From: Malaya genurostris
Taxonomy: Eukaryota > Arthropoda > Insecta > Diptera > Culicidae
NCBI RefSeq assembly: GCF_030247185.1
Contig: NC_080572.1
Coordinates: 298,144,314-298,208,313 of the forward strand
Length of the DNA: 64,000 nucleotides
Direction: 5' to 3'
Positions 41,872 to 52,860 of the stretch are shown piece by piece (position 1 is the first letter of the stretch; every line of letters starts with the position of its first letter). The position numbers and the translations under genes are program-made. The notes beneath the pieces were generated by a model. It did not search any database. It was not told where the DNA came from and was given only the letters and a program-made list of their open reading frames with translations.

Positions 41872-42063
41872 AAGTATGGCTTGCCGGCAGTAATTGCAAA
41901 AGTAAAGTTTCACGAAATATTGGTCAACCAACAGATTCGGGTATGGAATATTTGATTTTATGCCATTACGACTTGTGAAACTAGTTTGAGTAATTAAAAG
42001 AGCAGCGGTTCTTACAATATTTCTATTGATGTGTTGAAAACACAATTCCAGTTCTTTTGCAAA

Positions 42064-43303
42064 GATTTGTGTTGTACGCATGTATTTGTGATGGTTTTTT
42101 CATGCTCAGATCACAGCATGCTGTGCGTTTGGTTGTCAGCTTTCGTTTGTTTAAATTCTGCGTTTTCAAAATGTCGCGTATTGAAAACGGAAGTGAAAAT
42201 TAAGGTTCTGGCTAAGTGAGAAGGGTGTTACTATGCGAAAATTGGCGAAGCGGTTTGGAATTCATCATGCCAGTGTTGTAACCATCATTAATAAGTTTGG
42301 GGAACACTATTCTTTGGATGAGCTACCTGGAAGAGGCAGAAAACCCGGTTCTACCAACCCGAAACTGGACTAGAAAGTGGTATCTCTAATCATGAAGAAC
42401 AAATCAATGTCAATACGTGATTTTGCCAAAAAATCAGGAACGAGTATCGGAATGACCCAGCGTATCAAAAGGCGAAATCACTTGAAGATCTACAAGAAGC
42501 AGAATATCTCGAAACAAAGTGTAGAACAGAAGAAGCGAGCAGCAACAAGGGCCCGGAAATTGCATTCGCGTCTTTTGCAGTGTCCGGATGCATACGTTTT
42601 GATGGATAATGAGACTCAAAAGCCCTTTCAGGGCCACAATACTTTACTGTCGTCGTTGGGGAGGATGTGAGCGATGCGAACAGGTCGATGGAAATGTGGA
42701 GAAATTCGGTCGAAAGGTACTGTGATATGGCAAGCAATATGTTCCTGTGGTTTGAAGTCAACCATTTTTTACACTACCGGAACAGTAAATGCTGAAATCT
42801 ATCGATCTGAGTGTCTCCAGGAGAGATTGCCGCCTTTTTATAAGAAGCATAGTACACCTCCACTGTTTTGGCCGGATTAAGCGTCGGCTCACTCTGCCAA
42901 ACCCACTCTCGATTCGCTTGCGGGAAAAGGGAATAAATTTCGTTGAGAAAAATATCAATCCACCAAATTGCCCTCAGCTTGGACCCATCCAACAGTACCC
43001 GGCAATCGTGAAAAGGGTCTTCAAGAAAACTGGTAAGGCAGCTGGGAACATGCAGAAGTTCAAAAAATTTGGGCTCAAGCGTCCAAAAAGTGCGATGCAA
43101 CACTTGTCCGGAACTTGATGAAGAGCGTTCGATCAAAAGTTCGAAAATTCGCGAAGGAATGACTTAAATTTCTTCCGGTTTTCATTATGCTCAACTTTAT
43201 CCTCGTACAATAAAAGATCAATATTTAGTTTGAAAATAATATCATTTTTTATCATAATTTGAAAGAAAAATTTGTGGATAGCTTATTTTCGATACATGCC
43301 TTA
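42064..43303 (+). mobile_element. Tc1/mariner element, DD37E type, copy 3, 5' end lost
   Basis: The right end (43274-43303, 'gcttattttcgatacatgcc') matches copy 2. The left terminal repeat is replaced at about 42064-42070 by the 160-bp repeat; the family sequence starts at 'atttgtgttgtacgcatg'. It therefore lacks one end and is immobile. Confidence 0.85.
42171..43162 (+). pseudogene. Broken DD37E transposase (copy 3), most informative copy
   Basis: After an early frameshift the frame gives KLAKRFGIHHASVVTIINK, then DELPGRGRKPG, a TAG, KVVSLIMKNKSMSIRDFAKK and RARKLHSRLLQCPDAYVLM before DNET (first Asp). A shifted middle part reads WQAICSCGLKSTIFY, ECLQERLPPF and FWPD (second Asp) with a stop after it. 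The last part gives NPPNCPQL...PI and the Glu region, ending KKCDATLVRNLMKSVRSKVR before a TGA at 43160. Counting residues between the second Asp and the Glu position with gaps restored by eye gives 37. The family is therefore DD37E. Confidence 0.87.
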
Positions 43304-43360
43304 TGGGTTCAGTCAAGGTACTACTGTGGGCAACAAAATAGCAAGACTTTGTTCATAGTT

Positions 43361-43690
43361 TCAAAGTTCTTTAGTTATTCTTCCAAATCTATTTCGTATC
43401 AACGTTTTTTTCCAATCCTCGAAATGGTTGTTAAAGTAAATTTTGATGTCTTCAATTGACTCAAAACGGTTTCCCCAGAGCGGAGTGTTTGAGTTTGCTG
43501 AATAGCCAGGAGTTACACGGAGCCAAAATAGGCGAATACGGTGGATGCGGAACGATATTGGTTGAATTTTTTTTTGCGTAAGCATCACGAAGAATCAATA
43601 CAGTATACGACGGTGCATTATCGTGGTGCAAAAACCAAGAATTGTCGGCTAATAATTCCGGCTTCTTTTTACGAATACCTTTGAAATAAG
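43361..43690 (-). pseudogene. Mariner transposase relic with second and third catalytic regions
   Basis: The minus strand reads IRKKKPELLADNSWFL then HHDNAPSYTVLILRD (second Asp), and after a frameshift HPPYSP with APCNSWLFSKLKHSALG, then RFESIEDIKIYFNNHFEDW. This is a DD34D-like mariner with a Cys in the third-Asp motif region (APC in place of APSD), so the third acid appears substituted. The 3' edge abuts DD37E copy 3. Confidence 0.75.
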
Positions 43691-43960
43691 TTCCAGATCT
43701 GGATTCTGGAACTGAATTTCGGAGCTGAATTTCGGATTCGAAATTGGAAACTGAATTCTCTAGATTTTTACCTAGCTCCAGAACACAATGCAGGTCCCCA
43801 GTTCAGTGCTAAGATTCAGGTTCAGAATTTAGTACAGAACAAAAATCTTGGTTTCGAACTTAGTTCTAGAACACAGATTCAGTGATCAGTTCAACATTCC
43901 ATTGGATTCGTATTCACGTCATCCGGTTATGTCTCTGACATTACCCAAGCGCTATTTTTT
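43690..43960. repeat. Degenerate gaattc array and a ggttatgtctctgac end
   Basis: 'ttctggaactgaatttcgg', 'ttcaggttcagaattt' and similar motifs are followed by 'cgtattcacgtcatccgg' and 'ttatgtctctgacatt' at about 43908-43945. Confidence 0.55.
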
Positions 43961-43999
43961 TTGTTTTGAGTAAATCGCAACATGAATATTTTCACCTCA

Positions 44000-45650
44000 A
44001 GCTCAAATGTCTCGGTCTAGAAAACTTGTAGTTCAGTTTGCTGTTCGAACCGGGAAGTTGTCCTCGAATCGTACCGAACAAAGTGGAAGGTGCAAAACAT
44101 AAACCCACTAATAAACAGCAATTAATAGCTCTATCAAGTACTCTAAACATTGTTTCCAGGAGTTTAATTACTCTAGTGGCTGTGCGCCTGAAAACGGATG
44201 CCTCGGGAAGAGTCCCGTGGAACAGATATCCCCCAGATCGATGGGGGAAAAGGGAGAAGAAGAAGATCTGCAATTGCTGATATGCCGTGACTCGCTTCTC
44301 CCGAGCTGACCAGTGCTCCTCAAATTAATAGCAAATCTTGTCGGTCGGTAATTGCGAGTGACTGTTTTGCATGTGAACGGGGGATAAATTGCACGACGCG
44401 GCTGCTGCCACCGTCGAGGATCGAACGATCTTATCTCGGAGTCTGGTTGTGGTGGTAGATGCCGGCCGGTTCTGGAACGCGGAAGACCCCGGCTGAGTTT
44501 CGCGCTGAAACGGGAACACGGAAGCCTGGTTGGAATCCTCAGCGGAGGGCCAATATTTCAAGTGGTCAAGGGTGCTAAATTATGCTGGTTTTTCTCTGGT
44601 CACATTTTTCGTAAGTTAGAGCCTGTGTGTTTTTTTCTTAATTCGTAGGTCAAAAACCTTCTCCAGTAATCGGCGCTAAAATTTTTCCATTCTAGTTAAT
44701 AGTATTAGCTTACCGACAAACACCACCGATTTCCGTAAGCCTGTTCAATCACCGCACCAAGAATGTTTCACCGAGCTTACCTGAAAAAAAGAAAGAAAGA
44801 AACTCGTTAATGCCAGCGTTTACCCAAATGATCCAAAAACCCACTAATGATCACTGTCTCAGCGGGAACCGGTACAAAAAAAAAGGTTCAATCCGGGCCA
44901 AACAGCCGTCATCAATCAGTGGGTTAGTGAGTACAACTGTGTTCTACTTTTGACACGTCATTCTGTTTGATGAACAGCAAGCTCGAGGATAAGCCGCGGC
45001 AGCTCATCAAAACAGAACAATGATCATCGTCGCGTTTTCCGATTGATGATCGATGGAACCCGCGAGACGGGTGTTTTGACTGCACGGTCGATCGCACGCG
45101 TGCTATTCGATGGGTCGTCCCATCGGTAGATTGACTCACTGAGACCTATTGAAATATTCCTCCCGTCGTCGATCGGACGATCGCTTTGTTTTTTTTCTTT
45201 TGCTTTTTTTTCTTCTTCTCCGAACTGTTAAACTTGACTGATTGCGGTGATAATTAGATGGAATTAATGACCGTGAGCGACCAGCAGCATGAATGATGGA
45301 TGCATTGCGACCGACCAGTAGAATACCGTTAGTGATCAATTGTGAAACTGGTTGCAAACTGGTCGATGCAAAGAGATTGAAATCGGAATTTGACGCGTTT
45401 GTGTGTGTGTGTGCGAGTGCATACATGACTGATTGACTGAAGCGTGAATGGTGTCCGCTTTCGATAATTGTGGTTTACCTCGATTGCTGAATATTAATGG
45501 ATTTTCCTGTGGACATCTCAAGATCTTCAACCGATACTTGTTTTGTGAATCCTAAGACTGGATGGATTTGAGATGTTTATAGTTACCTGATTTCCAAATT
45601 GTGTTTGAGTGGAAACGTCAATTCACTTTTTTTGAAAGCTACAGCGAATG
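44000..45650. other. Single-copy G+C-richer island containing the recursive-splice candidate
   Basis: No transposon is seen. A CG-rich sub-region with several 'cgatc' palindromes lies at 45060-45190, and a GT run is at about 45402-45412. The splice signals are described separately. Confidence 0.4.
44714..44803 (-). promoter_or_regulatory. Candidate recursive splice site with a downstream 5' splice site
   Basis: On the minus strand a 21-base pyrimidine tract made of TTTC units ends in TTTTTTTCAG/GTAAGC, with the junction between 44781 and 44780. The acceptor and a strong donor are thus juxtaposed with no exon between. A second donor, TCG/GTAAGC, lies 67 bases further (44713/44712). All three frames of the 67 bases contain a stop. 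In flies such ratchet points subdivide introns of tens of kilobases, which is what the minus-strand gene model needs here. That it is used is inference. Confidence 0.5.
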
Positions 45651-45659
45651 ATTACTATG

Positions 45660-46335
45660 AATATTTCATTAATGTAGCTATTGGAGACATTTTGTCGAAG
45701 GTTTGTCAAAAGAAACCTCAATGAGTACTCTTTGGAACACGGCCAAAGGAAAAATGAGACAATGGTTCCATTGGTAGCCCATTCTCAATGATGGAATTTC
45801 CTATGGCACTCTTGTCATGCAACAATAGTGCTCCTGGGTTGGACAGAATTAAATTCAACTTGATTGAGAATCTTCCCGACCTCACAAAAGGACGTTTATT
45901 GGAATTGTTAAATAATTTCCAGGAGCAAAATATTGTTCCACCTGACTGGAGGCAAGTGGAAGTTATCGCCATTTAAAAGCCGGGCTTCCAATCACAGCTC
46001 GTATTTAGACCCATTGTTCGAAAAAATTATTCTTCGACGTCTCGACACTTGGGAAGAGACGAACGGTTTGTTGTCAGATACTCAGTGTGACTTCCGTAGA
46101 AATAAAGGGACGAATGATTGCCTTGCATTACTTTCGTCTGACATCCAAATTGCTTTCGCTTAAAAACAACTAATAGTATCTGTAGTTTTTGGATATTAAA
46201 GAAGTATTCAAGTCAGCTTCCATTGATGTTCTTTCAGACAAGTTCCACCAACATGAACTTCCAGCGGTTATAAATAATTATTTGCACAACCTTTTGTCAG
46301 AGAAACGCATGCATTTTTCACATGGCGATTTGGCC
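45660..46335 (+). pseudogene. Non-LTR retrotransposon reverse-transcriptase relic
   Basis: The frame MMEFPMALLSCNNSAPGLDR continues with IKFNLIENLPDLTKG and IVPPDWRQVEVIAI, which are the first RT blocks of Jockey/LOA-like LINEs. A stop follows, then in shifted frames LVFRPIV, LDTWEETNGLLSDTQC, FRRNKGTNDCLALL, and further on FLDIK-like and SEKRMHFSHGDLA remnants. Several stops and shifts are present; the polymerase YADD block is not reached. The lineage differs from the LINE tail at 27680 as far as can be told. Confidence 0.8.
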
Positions 46336-46359
46336 TTCCAGCGGTTATAATTGGAAAAC

Positions 46360-46620
46360 GAAACGAGGAGAGTACTAGACGAAATCATTAAATGAAAAAC
46401 AAATGGTATAAATGGAAAAAGATAAAAAAAAATGAAAAGTAGAATTTATAAAAAGTGCAGGAAAACTAAGTGAAGTGTAAGAAGAAAGTAGACGAAGATT
46501 GAAAAAGAGCACAAAACGAGTATTTGAAACAAGAAGAAAAAATAATTGAAAATAAGTTTGAGAAAGATTGGAAGAATTCAACAATTCAATAATGAATCCA
46601 CATAGTGAGATAATCATACC
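46360..46620 (+). repeat. Purine-rich strand block
   Basis: The plus strand is almost entirely A and G ('gaaaaagataaaaaaaaatg', 'gtaagaagaaagtag'). Similar blocks lie at about 47800-48000 and 50390-50620, at the borders of the satellite arrays. Confidence 0.5.
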
Positions 46621-46670
46621 TTTCCCATATATTCATTATCTCTTATATATAACAGTAGGATTAATTAAAA

Positions 46671-47600
46671 TACACTGAGGTCTTTTCTTCCGCGGTTTTT
46701 TCATGCGGTTTTTTGGTACGGATTTCCGAAGTTGCGCGATTTTTTTACGCGAATTCCCAAAGTTGTTCTGTATTCTTAATTTGTCTTAGATATGCATGAA
46801 ATGTCGTCATTTGGAGGTAACCCAAATTCTTTTTCAAATCAACTTTCTGACACTTAAAAAATTTTCAATTTAAAAAAAAAATTCTGATACAAAAGTCCCG
46901 GAGTTCATTTTTTTCAAAAATTTTTTTTTTTCGAGAATACTAGATTTGGACGTTTTATGCATTTTGAGGAGGTTTTTTTTCAAAAAATTTCGAAAATCTT
47001 AAAAATTTCCCAAAGTCGATTTCTTTAAAAAAATTGTTTTGGTCCCGAAGTCGATATTTTTCAGAAAAATATTTTTCGGGATTACAACAGATTTGGACGA
47101 TTTCGATTTCGGAGATCTCCCGAAGTCTTTAAAAATGATGACGTTTCGTGCATTTTTAAGACATTTGGCATAGTCGGAAATCTCAAAAATTTGTTTAGTT
47201 CTGAAGTGCATTTTTTTCAAAAAAATTTTCAAGTCCCAAAGAAAATATTTTTCAATAAAATATTTTTTGAGATTACAACAAATTCATGTATTTTTAAGTC
47301 ATTCGGCATAAAAAAAATTACGATTTCGTAAATCTCATATTTTCTAAGTCCCGAAGTGGCATAAAAAAATCGGAGATCTCAAAAAGTAGATATTTTTCAA
47401 AACATTTTTTGGTCCAGAAGTCGGACATTCGACATTAAGGACATTCGGCATCAAAGAAAAAAAATTCAATTTCGAAAATCTCTTTTTTTTTTCAAAAAAA
47501 ATGTTTCGTCCCGAAATTGATTTTTTGCCTGATGTACGATAGAAAGGAAAATAGGAAAGAGACATTTTGCAAGCTCAAGTTCAGCCTTTGGGATGTATTT
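46671..47600 (-). repeat. Satellite block related to the 56.8-62.7 kb array, inverted
   Basis: It starts 'acactgaggtc', the same opening as the array at 56819. It contains 'cgtgcatttttaagacattt' and 'ggcat' motifs, the inverse of 'atgcc' and 'aaatgtcttaaaaatgcatg', together with 'tcccgaagt' spacers. No gene. Confidence 0.65.
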
Positions 47601-48039
47601 TTTGAAAATTTTTGCATCTGCAATGCATGACATTCACTATTTTCGAATCTGTTTTTCTTTAAGTGAAGCTTAGCTGATAAAAAAAAGCTTTTTCTGATGA
47701 AGACATCATTTTAAAATAAAAGAAATTAGCTTCTCTCACGTAGACTTTTTTAACCCCTTCTTCCCCTAGATTAGCTACCCTACGTAGCTTGAAGAAGAGA
47801 CCAAATTAAATTTAAGTATAGTGAGAACAAAGTGTAAGGGCATAGCAGAAGTAGAAAAAATAAGAGGAAATAGTATACAATTTAGTATAAAAGAAGAAAA
47901 AAAAATAGAATTATGAAAAAAGGGAAAACAGGAAAAAGGAAAAACTAAAACTAAATAAGAAATTATAGGAAAAAGTAGTAAGAGAAGAGTATCGAAGATT
48001 GAACAAATACACTCCGGTTTCATTCTATTTGATTTTCTA

Positions 48040-50310
48040 ATTTGTTTTTTAATGCAAATTTTCAATATTTTTTTCTCTTTTATGCGAATTTTCAAAATTA
48101 TATTATTTTTATACTATTTATACCTGTCAGTTATGCGGTTTTTTATGCGAATTTTTGAACTTATGAGAATTTTCAAAGCTCTACATTTTTTCATGCGAAT
48201 TTTTTATGCGACTTTTCAGAGTAATGCAATTAATTTTTTGCAAATTTTCGAACTTTTGGGGAATTTTTTAACTCACGCGGTTTATTTCACGTGAATTTTC
48301 GAAGTCGAGCGATTTTTTTTATGCGAATTTTTTGTTGCGAATTTTTTGTTGCGAATTTTCAAAGTTATTTTTGTAATGTGAATTTTCAACGTTAATTAAT
48401 TGTTATGCTATTTTTCGAAGTCATGCTGTTTTTTATGTGAATTTTCAAATTAGTGCAATTTTTATGTAAATTTTCAAACTCAAAGTTGTGTTTTTTATGC
48501 GAGTTTTTAAACTTATGTGTTTTTTAAGCAAATATTTGAAGACATACGAATTTTTGATGCGAATTTTTAAAGTAGTGTGGGTTTTCGAAGTAATGCAGTT
48601 TTTATGCGAATTCTCGAAGTAATGCAGTTTTTTAGGCGGATTTTCAAAATTGTACATTTTTATTAGGTATTGATGCGAATTTTAAATCTTTAATCTATCA
48701 AACTTTTGCGAATTTTCAAACTCATGCGGATTTTTCATATAATTTCAAAAGTTGTGTGATTTTTTATGTGAATTTTTAAAGCTATTTTTAAAAGAAATGT
48801 TGTTTTCTATGCGAATTTTCAAAGTATAGTGATTAATTTTATGAAAATTTTCCATCTTTTGCGAACTTTTAAGCTCGTGCGATATTTTCATGTGATTTTT
48901 CGAAGTTGACCGTTTTTTTTGTGCGAATTTTTTTTATGCTATTTTTTTAATGTGAATTTTCAAAGTAAACTGATTTTTATGCTATTTTTCAAAGTCATGA
49001 CGTTTTTTATGCGAATTTTTATGTAAATTTTAAAACTCATGCGGTTTTTTTCATGTGAATTTTCGAAGTTGTGTGTTTTTTATATGCGAGTTTTTAACGA
49101 TATATTTTTTATTCAAATTTTTGAAGACATACGAGTTTTTGATGCGATTTTTTTTTAGTACTTCGGTTTTTCAAAGTAATGCAGTTTTTATGCGAATTTT
49201 CGAAGCTATACTATTTTTATGCAGCTTTTTTATACGAATTTAAAAAAGTTAAAAGATTTTTTATGCAAATTTCCAAAGTTATGTGGCTTTCAAGTGAATT
49301 TTTAAAGTAATGCGATTAATTTTATGGAAATCTTCAAAGTCATGCGGTTTTCTTTCATGTGAATTTTCGAAGCTAATCGGGTTTTGTATGCGACTTTTGA
49401 AAGTGATGCAATTAATTTCATTTTCAAATTTTTGCGAATTACCAAATTCATGCGGTTTATTTCACGTGAATGTTCGAAGTTGTGCAGTTTTTTATGCTAG
49501 TTTTCAAAGTTATTTGTTTTATGCAAATTTTCGAAGTTTTACATTTTTTTCGTGTGACTTTTTTATGCGACTTTTCAAAGTAATGCAATTAATTTTATGC
49601 GAATTTTCAAACTTTTGCAAATTCTCAAATCCATGCGGTTTATTTCACGTGAATTTTCGAAGTTGAGCGGTTTTTTATTCGAATTTTCAAAGTTATTGTT
49701 TTAATGTGAATTTTCAAATTTGTGCAGTTTTTTTCATGTTAGGTTTTAAAATTATGTGTTTTTTATGCAAATTTTTAAAGACATGCGAGTTTTTGATGTG
49801 ATTTTTTTAAAGTAGTACGATTTTTCAAAGTAATGCAGCTTTTTATGCGAATCTTCAAAGTTATGTGATTTTTTATGCTTTTTTTCAAAGTCATGCAGTT
49901 TTTTATGCGAATTTTCAAATTGGTGCGATTTTAATGTAAATTTTCAATCTCATGCGGTGTTTTTTTCATGTGAATTTTGAAAGTTGTGCGGTTTTTTATG
50001 CGAGTTTTTAAAGATATGTGTTTTTTTATGCAAACTATTGAAGACATGCGAATTTTTAAAGTAGTGCGGTTTTCCAAAGTAATGCAGTTTTTATGCGAAT
50101 TTACGAAGTTAAGTGATTTTTTATGCAAATTTTCAAAGTTATGTGGCTTTAAAGGGATATTTTTAAAGCAATGCGATTAATTTTATGCAAATCTTCAAAG
50201 TCATGCGGATTTTTTTATGTGAATTTTCGTAGATAAGCGAGTTTATTTATGCGAATTTTGGAAGCTATGCGTTTTTCATTTTCAACATTTTATGTGTTTT
50301 TTTATGCGAA
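48040..50310 (+). repeat. Degenerate tandem array of 'ttttatgcgaattttcaaag' units
   Basis: Units of roughly 35-45 bases each contain 'tttttatgcgaattttc', then '.aagt', then a short variable stretch and 'tgcggttttt'. More than fifty degenerate units are visible, with both 'gcgaatttt' and 'gtgaatttt' versions interspersed ('catgtgaatttt', 'cacgtgaatttt'). Accidental open frames rich in Phe, Leu, Met and Arg result and are not genes. Confidence 0.85.
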
Positions 50311-50649
50311 CGTTTTTTTTTGTTAAATTGCAATAATCGTTTCAACATTCTTGACGACTTGTGAAGATTCAAATTAATTAATTATCATCCAGAAAACAAA
50401 TCGATTGCCTGAGTTGAGCGGATGAATAAAAAAAGAATAGAATTGAATAGAAATTCAGAAAACGATTCTAAGCAGAGCAACGGAATTTTATTTGAATAGA
50501 AGAAAGGTATTAAAATAGGTGTACAATGTAAGAGTTTTGGTAAAAAAGACAAATAATTTTTTTTGAAATCTTAGATGAAGAACAGTAGAAGATCAGTGGA
50601 AGAATAATAGTGGAAGAGTCGAAGCAGTTTAGCCAAATCTAGTCATAGG

Positions 50650-52640
50650 CGCTACCATTACGCCTTCCAGAAATCAGTGATCTGAGATAACTTTTACTCT
50701 CTGTGATCTCTGTAGATCCATTTTTGAGAAATTAAGAAATTTTCCTTTGACGCAATGACAAATTTCACAGATTTCTCCGAACCTTTTTAAATGCGATCCA
50801 GCGAATCCAAATTTCTCGGTTATATTTAAAGCTGATGATCAACAAAATACAATTAACTAACCATCAAAGTACAGAGACGAGCAATTTCGTTCCACTGAAG
50901 CTTGTTCGTGGTTGGTTTTGATGCGATCATCATGATGATGATCAGATTTTTGGTGTTTTCTACTCCCATAAAAACTCACCGATCATCGATGGAGCCATCT
51001 TCTGGTTTGTCCGGGTGCGCAAAAATTAATTCATTCATCAAGGCGATCCCCCTTTCACTCCGATGGTCACCCTATTCGTCTGATTGAAATACAAACAAAA
51101 AAACATAAAAGAAAAAAAGTAACGGTCCGCAATTTTAGCATAAGCTTGTTTCATCGTAGTTGGCGTTGCTTCGGTGTTGTTGTTTCGTGAAAATATTTTT
51201 TTATCTTCTTTGAAGTCACTGCCGCATCGAGCATTATTTGCCTGTCGGTGGTGATCTGCCGGAACGAGGGAGGAGAGGCCGTTTTAATTTTCACCACCGA
51301 CGAAGTAGCGGAAAGGGTAAGTGGCTCTCTGGACGTGAAGTCGTCCACCGATCCGGCACTCGGCCAGCCGGCGAAGAGTGAAAATTGTATGGTTTTGTGT
51401 ATTTTTTTTCTCGCTTCTGCATAATTTTTTTTTGTTGACTTTTGCCGTAGCTCGAGCAATAGCGGAAAACTCCAGCGAAAATTATGTAAAAAGTCACAGC
51501 CGGAGGAGAAAGATGTACCGATACGGACACCGAGTTTCACGAACAGGCTAATTGTGATTTTCGCCGGTGATATCGACCAGTTGGCATCATAATCTAATCG
51601 ATTTCGAGTGGTCGGATTTGCCGGAGAAATTACAGCCGGTTACGACGGCACCTGAAGGATCTCGTTGACCTGTGCAGCGGATTTTCTCACGGAATTGCGG
51701 AATACTTCCGCATCTACACTGTGCATCATGTTAAAGTTCTGTTAATAAATTTCTCACAGTTTTAAGGTTTCTCATGACGATTCAGGTGAATAAAAACCTT
51801 CAAAATCTGGGTCAAAAAAAAAACTGTTACACCTCATTCACTTGCTCATGGTACTTGTCGATCACCGCATGTTTCAATTTACTACTCTACCTTATTATGG
51901 AACGTCTCCGTCTGTGCGCCGCGTAGGATACTTGTTTGTTTGTTTTTTTTTCATTTTCGCAGGAATTACGCAATCTAATGAGGCACCGAATTGATGGAGG
52001 AAACGTCTTGGTTTGCTTTCCCTTGTAAGTTGCTTGTAAAATGCGTTCGATTTGGTTGGCAGGCAGTTGTTAGACTTTTTTTTCTCTTATTCGTGACCGA
52101 TTTTCAAAGTGACGCATAATCGTTACCTGAGCATTCGGTTTTTTTTTCTCGTTTATTGGACTGGTCACAGTGAAGTAACTATTCTTTATAGTTGTTTAAA
52201 AAGTTGTAGCGGAATTTTAAATTTTATGTTATGACCGAACTTCCCAATTAGCTTGTTTTCTTTGGTAATTTAAGCCGTAGCCATAGTACAAAATACCTGG
52301 AAATCGGAGATCAAGGCAAGGTAGACACTTGAGACCGTTGATAGTTTTATTCTATCTCAAAGATCATAAGTGTTCACTAAACTGCTCCCAGCTGTCAAGT
52401 TCGAAATGTTCCGTTTCCTTAAGCCCTATCTAACTATATACGTTAAAACGCACTTTTATTTATGAGAGTATTTCATTGAACATGGGGCATCAACTCGGTT
52501 TGGGAATCAATTTGCCAATTTGCGATTAACACTGTTTACGGATAAAAATCCATTGTCGGCATCATGATTAAAAATCATGTCAAAAACAGTAATAGAACAG
52601 AAATAGTTCAGAGCTGGAACTTTCATCTTGGAGAAAACAG
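50650..52640. other. Single-copy G+C-richer island
   Basis: No transposon motif is seen between 50.85 and 52.6 kb. The minus frame 51151-51540 has no known domain. Plus-strand 'gaaagg/gtaagt' near 51313-51322 is a donor-like site in the other orientation. Confidence 0.4.
50980..50998 (-). CDS. Candidate short first coding exon
   Basis: On the minus strand AGAAGATGG is a good initiation context. The frame MAPSMI runs 19 bases to a G/GTGAGT donor at 50980/50979, so it would end in phase 1. It could begin a minus-strand gene whose intron contains the recursive-splice candidate at 44.78 kb. The MH2-like exon starts in phase 0, so at least one more exon would be required between them. A chance ATG plus donor is an equally good explanation. 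Confidence 0.2.
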
Positions 52641-52649
52641 AATTTTTAA

Positions 52650-52705
52650 AGATAAAAAAGGTGGGTGAGTAATGTCACAGCTATAACAGGACAACGTGAA
52701 TACGA
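52650..52705 (-). repeat. Solo end of the ggttatgtctctgac family
   Basis: 'aaaaaaggtgggtgagtaatg' (52656-52676) and 'aggacaacgtgaatacgac' are the inverse of the sequence at 54497-54545, so the pair brackets the 10-bp satellite region in opposite orientations. Confidence 0.5.
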
Positions 52706-52860
52706 CTCAATAAATCGAATACGATTTGAGGAGTGATGCGTAAAACTTAACTGAAACTCTATTCTACATTTCTCATATTATTTCTTATTTCAGCTTTTAG
52801 ATGTTCAGTCTTTTCTTATCGCATTTTCGCTTCTTCGTTTCTTTCTCTTTTAGTCATTCA

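Noticed and set aside
48040..50310. Several 60-118-codon frames rich in Phe, Leu and Met, resembling membrane proteins
   Set aside because: They are translations of the T-rich degenerate satellite in all frames.
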